Assembly (NCBI RefSeq): GCF_002776525.5
Contig: NC_045452.1
Location: forward strand, 25,989,349-26,053,348
Direction of reading: 5' to 3'
Length of the DNA stretch: 64,000 nucleotides
Source of the DNA: Piliocolobus tephrosceles
Lineage: Eukaryota > Chordata > Mammalia > Primates > Cercopithecidae
In this document: piece after piece, positions 49,901 through 61,900 of the stretch
How positions within the stretch are numbered: the stretch's first letter is position 1
Layout: every line of letters starts with the position of its first letter
Made by a program: the position numbers and the translations under genes
The notes under the pieces: generated by a model
The model's input: the letters and a program-made list of their open reading frames with translations, nothing else
What the model was told of the DNA's origin: nothing
Databases searched by the model: none

Positions 49901-52900
49901 AGGAGGGGAGCACCCCAAAGTCAGGGCAGGGGAGATTCCAGTGGAAGCCACTTCAATCAGATACCAGACGGCCCTGAGCAGTGAGGAAGGGAGTTGGGAT
50001 TTTCTGGCCTGAGTCAGTATCCCTCTGCCAGCCAGGGCCGGGATAGAGGAGAGGCTGGGTCACCTCTCCAGGCTGATGCCCCGGGTGGGTTCTCCTCAGG
50101 GCTGGTTATCCCATCCTGGTCTCCTGTTCCTTCCCCTCCCCATGGCTGCAGAGGCTCTGATGGAACATTTGAATCATCGAATGTCTGCTGAAAACCAGCA
50201 GCCCAAAGATCCACTTTCAGTTTCCTAAGGCAGCATTGCCACCTCCCATCCAGTCTGTGTTCCCCTTTCTCTTTCAAGAGGTGGCTATGAGGTCACCCCT
50301 TCCAGGAAGCCCTCCTGTCTGCCAAGCAGGAGTGCTTGACTTCCTCTTAGTTCCCGTTGCCTCTGGACACATGTGACCAACATTGAAATATTGGCTTACC
50401 AGGTCTCTCACTCCCAGGCATCTTGAGGGCAGGGCCACATAGTGTTTATCTCCAGGGGATATTAATTACTGTATCTGCACAGCCTGCACATAGTAGGTGC
50501 TCAAGTAAGTGCTTATTAAATAAGATGGAGCCAAAGGACTTGAGCCTAGAGGGATTTGGGGACAAAATAAAGACTTTCTTGCCTCTCAGGAAGGCAGTAC
50601 ATGGAAAGGATCTGTGCACTCACTCACTGGGAATCTTTGAGGAAAAGCTGCTCACCACTCCCATCTCCCTCATTGCTTCCACTACTGCCTGCCTGAGATC
50701 AGGGCCCGGCCTTGTGGTTCCCCAGGATCCTTTAGTTCCAAAAGTCCTGCAAGTACATTGTGTTTACTCCTGGAAACATGAGTAACCTGCAACCTTGTGT
50801 GTTTGTTTGTTTGTTTATTTGAGACAGGGTCTTGCTCCATTGCCCAGGCTGGGGTGCAGTGGTGCGATCCCAGCTCAGTGCAGCCTTGACCTCCCAGGCT
50901 CTAGCGATCCTCTCACCTCAGCACCCGAATAGCTGGTACTACAGTGCATGCCATGACACCCAGCTAATTTATTTGTATTCTTCTTAGAGGAGGTTTTGCC
51001 ACTTTGGCCAGGCTGGTCTCCAGTCTTGCATTTTTTTGTTGTTGTTTTGTTTGTTTGTTTTTTGAGACAGAGTTTCACTCTTGTTGCCCAGGCTGGAGTG
51101 CACTGGCGCAATCTCTGCTCACTGCAACCTCTACCTCCCGGGTTCAAGTGATTCTCCTGACTCAGCCTCCCAAGTAGCTGGGATTACAGGTGCCTGCCAC
51201 CACGCCTGGCTAATTTTTGCGTTTTTAGCAGAGATGGGGTTTTGCCATTTTGGCCAGGCTGGTCTCGAACTCTTGACCTTAAGTGATCGACCCACTTCTG
51301 TCTCCCAAAGTGCTGGGATTACAGGCGTGAGCCACTGTGCCTGGCCCAGCCTGTGTTTTGAGCATTCCATGGCTGCTGGAAGACTTGTTGTCTGCTGAAA
51401 TCTTTGTATTAACCACTATCTGATTTAAGTACCTCCCCTCCAAACAACATTGACAGAGTGGTTAATGTGCGAATAGAGATGGTGATTTGCTGCTGATTTT
51501 GTACAAACGTTAATAATCCACACAAGCACCTCTCATTTATCATTAGAGTGGGCTGGAACGTAGCACAGTGTGACTTGCATTCTTATCAGTAGGCCTTTAC
51601 CTGGGCAGCAAGGGCCCAGCTTTCTGGCTGGCTCTGTCTCTCATCCTCCATGTGCTGGTTGTGAAACTGCGTTCTGAGTGACCCATCTCATGGCTCTGTC
51701 TGTGTTCTTGTTTGCAGGATGATGATGGGCCGGTTCGGTAAGTAACCCTAGGGAAAGTGGGGAGACAGAGATGTGTTAGGGCTGCCCCAGGAAGCTTCCA
51801 GAGAGTATACATGGTCATCTGGGGGGAGTGGGAAACTGGGTGGGTCTTACTGCCCCCGTAGTTCTGGAATCCTAGGGAAAGTTCACAGCCCTCTGCCACC
51901 TTTCCATATAACGGGCTTGTGTCTCAGAGCTGAGAGTGGCTGGGTGGTGCTAGGAGGAGTGGGGTGGAAGGCTGGGTGACCAGCTAGGGGAGCGGGAGGG
52001 GCCTGGGATGTAACACTGGCTGGAACCGTCATGGGCTGGTGCAAAAGTGGTTGAGGGTAAAAGGGAGGGAGGAGAGGCGGCCAGCACAGCGTCATTAGCT
52101 GGTTGGAAGAGAATGGCTCAGCTCTGTGGATGTCCTTCCATATGTGTTATTTCCTCCTGGAAACCACTGGTTTAGCAGACTTCCTTAGAGTCAGGCAGCT
52201 GGGGCTCAGTCCTGGCTGGTGGTCTGTGGCCTGGCCCTTCCTCTCTGCTCCTCCTCTGTGAAATGGGAGTATAAAAGGCTCTCCCCAGGCAGGAGCTGCT
52301 GTGAGGATTGGGTGAGATCACAGGTGAGTGCCCTGCTTGGCCAGGGGACAGCCCTTTATGTGGGGTAGTTTTATTAGTGTTGGTTTTCAGTGGCTATTCC
52401 CAAAGAAAGAGGCAATTACTCTGTCTTCCCTCATTAAAGCCTGAGACCTCATCGTCATCTCAGTGAGGGATGGTAATGTTTCAACCCTCAGAGCCAGGAT
52501 ACCCCGGCCCTCGACCTGGCCAGGCTCAGTGCTTTGGGAAGCATTTCAAAACAGAAACCTCTTGACCCCCAAATACCATGTTCTCCAGTGAGCAGGGAGG
52601 GGAGAACAGCTCTTAAAAGGAAAAATGGAAACCAAACAAGTTTCCCACCTGCCTCTCCAGCCTGCCAGCCTGGAGCTGATGTCAGATGGGAGTGCCACCC
52701 CCTGAGTTCTATAGAACGAGGGCTGGGCCAGCTCGGCCATGGGGCTCTGTAACCTCAAAGTTATTATGGGGACCAGCTAGGATGCCATTGCTGCTTATCT
52801 GTTGTATTAGGATTCTCTAGAGGGACAGAACTAATAGGATAGATATATACAAAGGGGAGTTTACTAAAGGTATTAACTCACACGATCACAAGGTCCCACA

Positions 52901-55900
52901 ATAGGCCTCCTGCAAGCCGAGGAACAGGGAAGCCAGTCTGAGTCCCAAAGCTGAAGAACTTAGAGTTTGATGTTTGAGGGCAGGAAGCATCCAGCATGGG
53001 AGAAAGATGGAGGCTGGGAGGCTAAGCCAGTCTAGTCTTTTCACGTTCTTCTGCCTGCTTTTTATTCTGGCTGTGCTGGCAGCCGATTAGATGGTGCCCA
53101 CCTAGATTAAGGGTGGGTCTGCCTTTCCCAGTCCACTGACTCAAATATTAATCTCCTTTGGCAACACCCTCACAGACACACCCAGGGACCACACCTCGCA
53201 TCCTTCAATCCAATCCAGCTGACGCTCAGTATTAACCATCACGCCTGTGGAGAGGGGAAGTGGCTCAGATCCTGTGGGGCTCGAATTGAGAAGAGGCAGC
53301 CAGTGTGTGTCTCCTCGGCTTTCTTTGCTAAACCTTAAGCTATGCTGAGAACATTCACAGGCCTTCATTGTTTTTTGTTTGTTTGTTTTTTGTTTTTTTT
53401 AAAAGGATAATTCCAGCTCTTTAAAAATGTCTCTAATATTAAAAAACAAATGCAGGAAGAGAAAGAGAAATGTCCTGTAGTCCTGTATATAGTTGCTGAG
53501 GGAGGCGAAACCACAGTGGGGTCACAGCTCATGGGGCCAGGATGAGGCATCTCCCCATCCTGCGTCTAGGTAGAGGTGCACTTTGGGGGCACAGTACCCC
53601 ACTCTGTCACCTCCTCTCCACCCTTTCTTCCTAGAGGAGGCTCAGAACCCCTTTGGAATTGTAGAGGCCTAAAGATGAGGAGAGGGACGGGTGTGGTGGC
53701 TCACGCCTGTAATCTCAGCACTTTGTGAGGCCCACGAGGATGGATCATGAGGTCGGGAGATCGAGACCATCCTGGCTAACATGGTGAAACCCCATCTCTA
53801 CTAAAAATACAAAAAAATTAGCTGGGCGTGGTGGCGGGCACCTGTAGTCCCAGCTACTGTGGAGGCTGAGGCAAGACAATCGCTTGAACCCAGGAGGTGG
53901 AGGTCGCAGCGAGCCTAGATCACGCCACTGCACTCCAGCCTGAGTGATAAAGCGAGACTCCGTCTAAAAAAAAAGAAGAAAAAAAGAAGAGACTGGGTCT
54001 CTCAAGCATTTTTGAGTCTTTGGTTTTTGTGGCGCTGTCACTTTTGTGCTTGGTTCAGGCCTTGTTGGAGGTTTAGGGAAAAGATAGTCTGGTCAGTTCA
54101 GTTGGGAGCACATGGGCCTTGGGCTGTGTGTAGCACCGTGTGGCCCGAGGGCCCAGAAGCCTGGTCCTGGAGCTCCTGCCACCCCAGGAATGAGCTCTCG
54201 GGTCTAGTGTACAGGGCAGTGGCTCCCTCCGTAAGAGCCAGGTGTCACGTGTGAAAAGTGGACCCAGCTGCCACTCCAGGGATGGGAGGACTGTGGAATC
54301 ACAAGACCAATTTGTACAAGAGGCCGATGGAGTTGTTCTCGTTACTTTGTAGGCTTTATGCGCTGTGCTTGAGAAAATGCAAACAGGCTATTAGTCAGTG
54401 ACAGGCAATTAGTTCCACCCCCGGCCTTGCTGCTTCTGCTGACGCAGGTTCTGAAGTCTCCTGGTTACCCAGCCTGGCACCCTCAGGCACAGCAGGGCAT
54501 CTGGTCCGGCACCCACTCCTGTGGGGGCAGCAGCACGCCTTGTCTTGGCTTCCCTGCTATGCCACTCACCTCCTTCAGCCCCTGAGAGCACCCCAGGGCA
54601 CTCTGTCCTCCAGCAACCTTCACCTGAATGCTCTCCCGCTAGATTACCCCATGGCTCACTCTTGCAGCTCTGCCAACTCTTAGTTCAAATGTCACTGATC
54701 ACGCAGGCCCTTTCTGACTCCACCGCCCCAAACTGGCCTCCACTGGCTCTCCTCCCCACCCCTGCCTTAGTTTTTTCTGTACTCATGTGATGCACCAAGC
54801 AGCGAGTCTCTGCTCATGGGGAAGGCCTGGCTCCTCTTCCCTGCGCCACTGTTTACACAATGAAGCCTACACGTGTCTGGCAGATACTGGTGCCAGCAAA
54901 CTTTCAGGGGCGCCCACAGCCCCTGCCTTTCTCCTTTCACACATGGCTCCTTGACTGAGAGGTGCTTTGTGGGCTAGAGCTGACCTTTCCTCAGGGTGCA
55001 CCCCACCTCCTGACCAGAGCAGCCAGCCCTGGCCACAGTCTGCACACAGCTGGTGCCAGATGTTCTAGGAGCTTCTGGAAGACTGGGCTTTGCCAGGAGC
55101 GGTCTTCTGGGCCTCAGTTTCCCCATGAGCACCTGAGCCAGGGAGGAATGGGGGCTCCGTTCTGCCCACTCTCCATCATTCCAGCGAGGGAGGTGGCTCC
55201 ACAGGTCCTCGCTGCCTCCTGACAGCATCACTGTCCTGGCCAAGGTGGGTGAGGAGGCTTCTCTCCACAGAAACAAGTCCCAGGGGGAGCCAGGGAGGTT
55301 GCAGCCTGGTCTCCATGGCAACGGGTGAGCTGGTGCAGCTTCTCCGTGGACGGCCCTTCCCCCTCCTGGGTCTGCCCTTCCCCCTCCTGGGTCTGCCCTG
55401 GGCTGGAGGCCCTACCTGAGGATGAGGGGAAAGGGGGGGATGTTCCTTCCTCACCCTTTTCCCCCTCATTATGTAACTCCTAGTAATACCCCTTCAAGTC
55501 TCTCCCATTTCTGCCAACAGGGCTTGTTCCAAAAACTCTGGCTCCATCCCATCACCCCGGCTCCTGACTGTGCCCTGTACGACTCCCACATTGCAGGCCA
55601 CAGCCCCTGTTAACCCCTCTCACGGGCCACCTGGCTCTTGAACCTGCGCTGGACTTTCTGGCATCTCTCCTTGTGCCTCCTGCTCCCTCAGTGACGCACC
55701 TTTCTTCCTCCTCTTGCCCCAGCAAGCCTGGTTTGAACCCCAGCTGCTTTGTGAAGCCTTCCTCAGGTCCCCCAGCCCTTGGTTCGTGGGTCCGAGACTC
55801 AGGTGCCTCCAGGGACCAGGCTGATAATATAAAAGAGGAGAGTGGCTAGATTATACAATGGTAGCATCAGCTGCCCCTTCACCCTGGGGTGGCAGTGGGG

Positions 55901-58900
55901 AGTGGTGGAGTCTGGGGCAAACTGGAGAGTCCACACCCCCATCCCCAGGGGCAGCTCATTGCTGCCAGGTGGGAGTGCAGGCTTACTGTTGCCACAGCCT
56001 CCAGTTCTTCAAGAGAAGCCAGAAGTTCAGAACTTTTGCACAAACCTTCCCATTTAAGAACTGTTGACTCTGGCCGGGTACCGTGGCTCACGCCTGTAGT
56101 CCCAGCACTTTGGGAGGCTGAGGTGGGTGGATCACTTGTGGTCAGGAGTTCAAGACCAACCTTACCAATATGGCAAAACCCCGTCTCTACTAAAAACACA
56201 AAAATTTTTATGCATGCCTGTAGTCCCAGCTATTCAGGAGGTTTAGGCAAGAGAATTGCTTGAACCCGGGAGGCGGAGATTGCAGTGAGCCGAGATCGTG
56301 CCAGTGCACTCCAGCCTGGGTGACAGAGTGAGACTCTGTCTCAAAGAGCAAAAACCAAGACCACAACAAACAAAACAAATAAAAACTGTTGACTCAAATG
56401 AAAACATTACAGGGACCAAGCTGAGCGTTCCTGCAGGTTGAACCTGGGCAGCCCTGGCATGCTCAGGTTGGTTGGCCCCGTCTGGATTCCTCTTTTCTGA
56501 CACTAACAGGGTTGCACTACCATAGTTTACTCTCTCTCCTGGCCCTCCCCCAAATCTGTGCCTCTTCCAAGAGCGGGGCCCCTCCTTGTTTATCCCTGTG
56601 ATGTCCCCAGAGCCTGTGGAAGCTCTGGGGGATAGGACAAGAGGGAGCTGTAAGGACTGAGGGCCACCAATGCTCCTGCCAGGCTCTGTGCTCCTGCCTC
56701 TACTCACTGCCCCACTTAGGTCCACACCAAGGGCGAGGCAGGGGCTGTCACAATGCCGCCTTTACAGAGGAAGAAATGGGGTTGGAGAGGGAAGGATTTG
56801 CCCAAAGGCACGGGGTGTGAAGTCAGGCAGCTAGAACAAAATAGGATCTATTTTCGTTCCCAAGGCCAAGCACGTCACAGCAGTGCAGTATGCTTTCTCT
56901 GTCTCTCTCTCTCCCAGGTCAGGGTGGTCCTTGGGGAGGCCCCTGGGTACCCCTAGACAGGTGGGAGGAGCTTCCCACCCCGCCCTCTTCCTGTCAAGCT
57001 GGGCTTCGCAGCTCCCAGGGCTGCTCCTTGGGTTGGGGTCCCAGCCTGGCTGGTAACAGAGGGTCCCTCCACTGGACTCGAGCTTCTGAGCATGCTCTGC
57101 CCCCAGGAACCTGGAGGATGGAAGTTGGGGGCCCTAAGTCCCTTCCAAATGCCCTGAGTTCTGTGCCCCGGGTCCCCAGTGCCCATTTTCAGAACCCCCG
57201 GCCCCTCCCTGCCATGTGGACTGTGTGACGTGATGCCGGTCCCCCGGGTCCAGGGGCGCAGCAGCCGGCGGAGAGGCCCCTGCGGCACCGATGCCTCCCT
57301 AAGTGACTTGACTCTGCCAGCCCAGCGGTGGCCCAGCTAAATATACCCCGGCTGACGTCAAGCACTCTTCTGCTCCTGGGGTTTTTCTTAAGCTGCATTT
57401 ATAGTTTGCGTATTGCTTTGTAAAGATTTCATTTTTTTTTTTTTTTTTTTTCTTCTTACAGTCTTTTTTTTTGTGTTCTCTCTTACTTAGATGATTTTGA
57501 AAATAATGTAGAGCTGCTGCATTAGGAAACTGGCATGTGTCCAGAGGCAGGGCGTTTTGCTCAGTGTCGGTCTTTAGGTGGAGAAAACTTCCTGCCCCCC
57601 AACACGCACATGCACACTCATGCTCACACATGTACACACATGCACACACATGTACACACATGCACACACGTGTACACATACACTTTCCTTCTCTCCTTTC
57701 CACTTCATTCTCACCACCTCCACAAGGCCAAGGAAGAGGCTACCTGGGCTGGGCTGGGCCGGGGGGTGTGAGCTGCCTCCTGGGGCCCAGACCGGGAGGA
57801 AGGGTCAGCATGCTTCCTCCGCGAGGAGGCCTGGCCGGCTTCTCTCCCTCGGCCTCTGGCTTACCTGGGCCTAATCCCTTTCTTCTCTTTCTGGGCTCTC
57901 TTTGTCTCTCTCCTAGGCCAGGGCTGTCCCTGAGGAGGCCCCCCTAGGCCACCCCCTAGATGGGCAGGAGGAGCTTCCTACCCCATCCCCTTCCTGTCAA
58001 GCTGGGCTGTGCAGCTCCCCAGCGCTGCTCCTTGGGTTGGGACCCCAGCCTGGCTGGTAACAGAGGGTCCTTCCTATGGGCTTGGGCTTCTGAGCATGCT
58101 CTGCCCCCGGGAACCTGGAGGATGGAAGTTAGAGGATGGAAGTTACCAGCTGGCTGGTAACAGAGGGTCTCTCTGCTGGGCTTGGTCCTCTGAACATGCT
58201 CTGCCTCCAGGAACCTGAAGGATGGAAGTTAGGGTGCCCCGAGTCACTTCCAAATGCCCTCCTCCCCGTCTCTTCGGCCCCGGCAGTGATGCCCCACAGC
58301 TCTGTGTCTACCTGGAGACCTCAGCCTTCTGCTTGGGGTCCAAGTCTCTGTCCCATATGCCCCTATGGGACCCTCCCTCCATGGGCAGCAGGTGCAAAGG
58401 CTCTGAGGCAGGTGTGCACCAGTGTCAGCAGGAGCAGCTGGGAGGCCGGTAGGTGGGGTGAAGTCAGGGAGGGTGCATGTAGGAGGAGAATGCTGAGCCC
58501 GAGCGTCCCATGGCCCGTGGGAGAAAGGATGGATTTTATCAGAATGTCCCATGGCTCTCAGGAGAGAGGATGAATTTTATTCTAAGCATGATAAGAAGCA
58601 GTTGGAGAGTTTTAGTTGTGGTGGGAATGCAGGGGGAACCAAATGATCCTGTTTGCACTTGGAAGGGTTCATTCTGCCTGCTGGGGAGAAGGGCTCAGGG
58701 GCCAGGAGTGCAGTAGGAGGCTGCAGCTGCTCCCAGGTGAGGGGCAGTGAGGCGTCACGGGGGAAGTGATCGGATTCACAGGTGACATTTGCCAGTAGAC
58801 AAGGGAACAGGGAGAATTCAGGACACCTCAAGTCCTAGGACGTGGCGGGTGCAGATGCCAGGTGCCATCTACGTGTTTCATATGAGAAGGTAAAAAGCAG

Positions 58901-61900
58901 GTGGAGGGGACCCTCTGCAGCCTCTAGTCCACGCTGCTCCGGTTGTTCCGAAGCGCACTTGCTCGCCTTGGTTTGGCCGGGACAGATCATCAGGGTCAGC
59001 CCTTTCGTGCTGGTAGGAATTGGAAGAATTCTAGGCAGCTGTGGGAGTTGAGGCTGAACCCCCTGAGGGATCAGAAGCTGGCAGGTCCCCGGATGGCCCG
59101 GGATGAGGGCAGCACCGTGGGTTTCCATAAATGCTCCTTCATGTCTCTCTTTGCTTGTCTTCAGAGCGGGATGCCTTCGACACGCTGTTCGACCACGCCC
59201 CGGATAAGCTCAGCGTGGTGAAGAAGGTGAGCTCTTGGTGGGATGTCGGATGTGCTCTCCCGTGGTTCGTGGCTTTTTGACAGCACAAATGCCTGCTGGG
59301 AAGAAGGTGGGAAAATGTTTGGAATCTCAGAAATGTTTGCCACATGGATTGAAATGTAATGACAGTCAAAAACGTAACCACAATGCATAAAATTAGCGCC
59401 TTTTAACTCAACATCGCTGCTCCCTGGGTATCTTCCTGCCCACCCTCTCCACTTCTGTTAAGTGAATTACCCAGCCAGCAGTTCTTTCTGACTCGAGGCC
59501 TTTTTTCAATGTGGAAATGTTTTTAAGCATGTCAGCCTGCTGCTCTTGCTGGCCTCATTACCATCTCCAGCCTGCCCAGTAAACACGCAGGCCTGTGCGG
59601 CTGAGCCGTGCCATTCATGGATTTGGCCCGTTTCCCTCCAGACGGAGAACGGGCCCTCACTAGCCCAGGCAGCCTGCTGGTCAATCTGTGGGTGGAAAAA
59701 TCTCCAAGGCTCTGGAGTTGGGGACGGGAGTGATCAGTTTCTGGGGGATCTGCCAGGGAGGCTTGTTCCCCTCAAAAGGAACTGGGGCCCACTGGCTGCT
59801 CATGAACGTATCCGAGTGCCCGCAGGCATCCCGTTCAGGAGGCTGCTTCCCTCCTTCCCATGACGTCGGAGGAGCGCTCATTTCTACCTATGGTGCAGGC
59901 GAGAGAGTTCTCCTTTGTCCAGGACAGCTCACCCAAACGGCTTTCTTAGTGCAGGACTTGTCAGAACCTTTCATAGGCTGACGTATACTGTACTTCTCCA
60001 AGAGGGAGCTTGGTATGAAGTGTTTTCCAAACTTGTTTGTTGAGAGTGGGCTTTATTTATCTATCAGTTTTGGGGTAGGATGCATTGTATTTCTGTGGAA
60101 CCCTGTTTTGGAAAATGTTGGCCTGGGTTTGGACCACGAGATCATTCGTTCTTGGAAGCATTTTGCAAAAGGCTGTTGGAACTGTGCTAATGGTCCTTCT
60201 GGGACGAAGCCTTCTTAGCACTCTTGGGTGGTGAGGGATATGCTAGGAGCCTCAGAGTCCCCCATCTCCACCCCATCACATGTGGTCCCCAAGGACCCTG
60301 ACAGAACCGGTTCAGGGAGTGAATCAAATCCAGCTCCCGACTTACCAGCTGTGTGACCTCTGATGAGGGGCGAGATTATACCTCCCAGCCTCAGTTTCTC
60401 CATCTTTCAAGTGGGGACAGAGATGTTACCCACCTCTCAGGTCCCTGTGAGGATAAACTGGGATTCTGTCTGTGCATGGGCTTAGCCTGCAGCGTACGGT
60501 CACTGGTAGCATTGAGAATGGTGTGGCCTGAGGTTGCTTTCATCTCTCAGTGGATACCATGTTAATTCATTCTGAGAAAGACACATTTTCAGCACTGGAA
60601 CCACCAGCAAGGAAGAAGACAGAATCCTTTGACTTGCCTGATAGCTTCCCACTCCAGCCTGTCCCTTCCTCACCTCCACATTGCAAGTTTAGGTGTTTGT
60701 GGCTCTCTGTGCCCCAGAATGAAGTCAGGAGTCCCTGCCCACCTCTGCAGGTTTCTCCCTGGGTCGTCCCCTCCTACTCCTTCCCATCCCACCCACATCC
60801 AGCCACAGCCTGAAGACCCCAAAGGGTTTGCAGATGTGCCTGGGTACCCACTCAGCTCACTCTCACGTTTCACTGGCCCACACTCAGGTCCAGCTCCAAT
60901 GCTCCCTCTCCATGGTCTTAACGGGGGTCCGCACACGTCTCCTCTGTGGCTTATGAAATCTCCCCTGCATTTCGTGTTTCCCTGCAGTACCGTATCTCTT
61001 GATGTCTCCATCCTACCACTACATGCATATGGAGAATTACAGGCCCTTTGGCGGGGGCCGGGGGTGGAGCTCTCTGACTGTGTTTGTGTCCTTAGCACCA
61101 AGCAGCATGCCGGGCATGTAGTAGCTGCTCAGTAAATTTGAGCAGAATGGGTAAGAAATCATATCATGAGCAGTGGTGGGTAGTATTGACTTTCCATCAC
61201 AGTTGGGTTTGGTCACTGAGGAATTACAGGTGACAGGTTTTAAGCCTGTGCTGGAGAGAAGCCAGTGCCCCTTGGTACCTACATAATAGGGCTCAGAAAA
61301 TCCCCACAGCCCAGAGAGATCGCCCTGGGTGGATCTCCCTATGTATTGCAAATCGATAGGCGGGCTGGGTGCGGTAATTTCAGCACTTCGGGAGGCCAAG
61401 GTGGGCAGATCACCTGAGATCTGGAGGTCGAGACTAGCCTGACCAACATGGAGAAACCCCATTTCTACTAAAAATACAAAATTAGCCGGGCTTGGTGACA
61501 AGGGCCTGTAATCTCAGCTACTTGGGAGGCTGAGGCAGGAGAATCGCTTGAACCAGGGAGGAGAAGGTTGCAGTGAGCTGAGATTGCGTCATTGCACTCC
61601 AGCCTGGGCAACAAGAGCTAAGCTCTGTCTCAAAAAAAAAAAAAAAAAAAAAAAATTCAGTAGGTGTGGCTGGAGGAGCACTTCCGCTCAGTCTTCTGAG
61701 TGTGCCGTTTACCGTTCCAGGTCACATCTAAGATACATTTGCAAATGTAATGCTCCTCCCCTGGCAGTTTCATCTTTCTTAAGAGCAGGGAGTGCTCTCC
61801 AGTGTGCTTGTTAAATATGGCACACGTGCACAGATTGGCATATGTGTGCATGGGTTGGTGAACAGAGACATGCGTAGCCAGGATAGATGCGGGCATTATG

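Larger units (their letters stand above)
48126..51717 (+). other. PARVB: PARVB intron, 3.6 kb, before the microexon
   Basis: It contains an old MLT1-like LTR (49088) and two antisense Alus (50809 truncated, 51029 full). The flanks 48300-48850 and 51380-51600 look unique and are AT-rich, and are candidates for conserved non-coding sequence. Confidence 0.88.
51738..59164 (+). other. PARVB: PARVB intron, 7.4 kb, after the microexon
   Basis: It contains a MIR (52180), an MLT2-like LTR (52803), two Alus (53685 and 56072), a CA/TG-rich array (57601), a local direct duplication (56893-57190 and 57885-58265) and an L2 remnant (58385). The stretches 54000-55330 and 55400-56060 have no recognised element. 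Confidence 0.88.
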
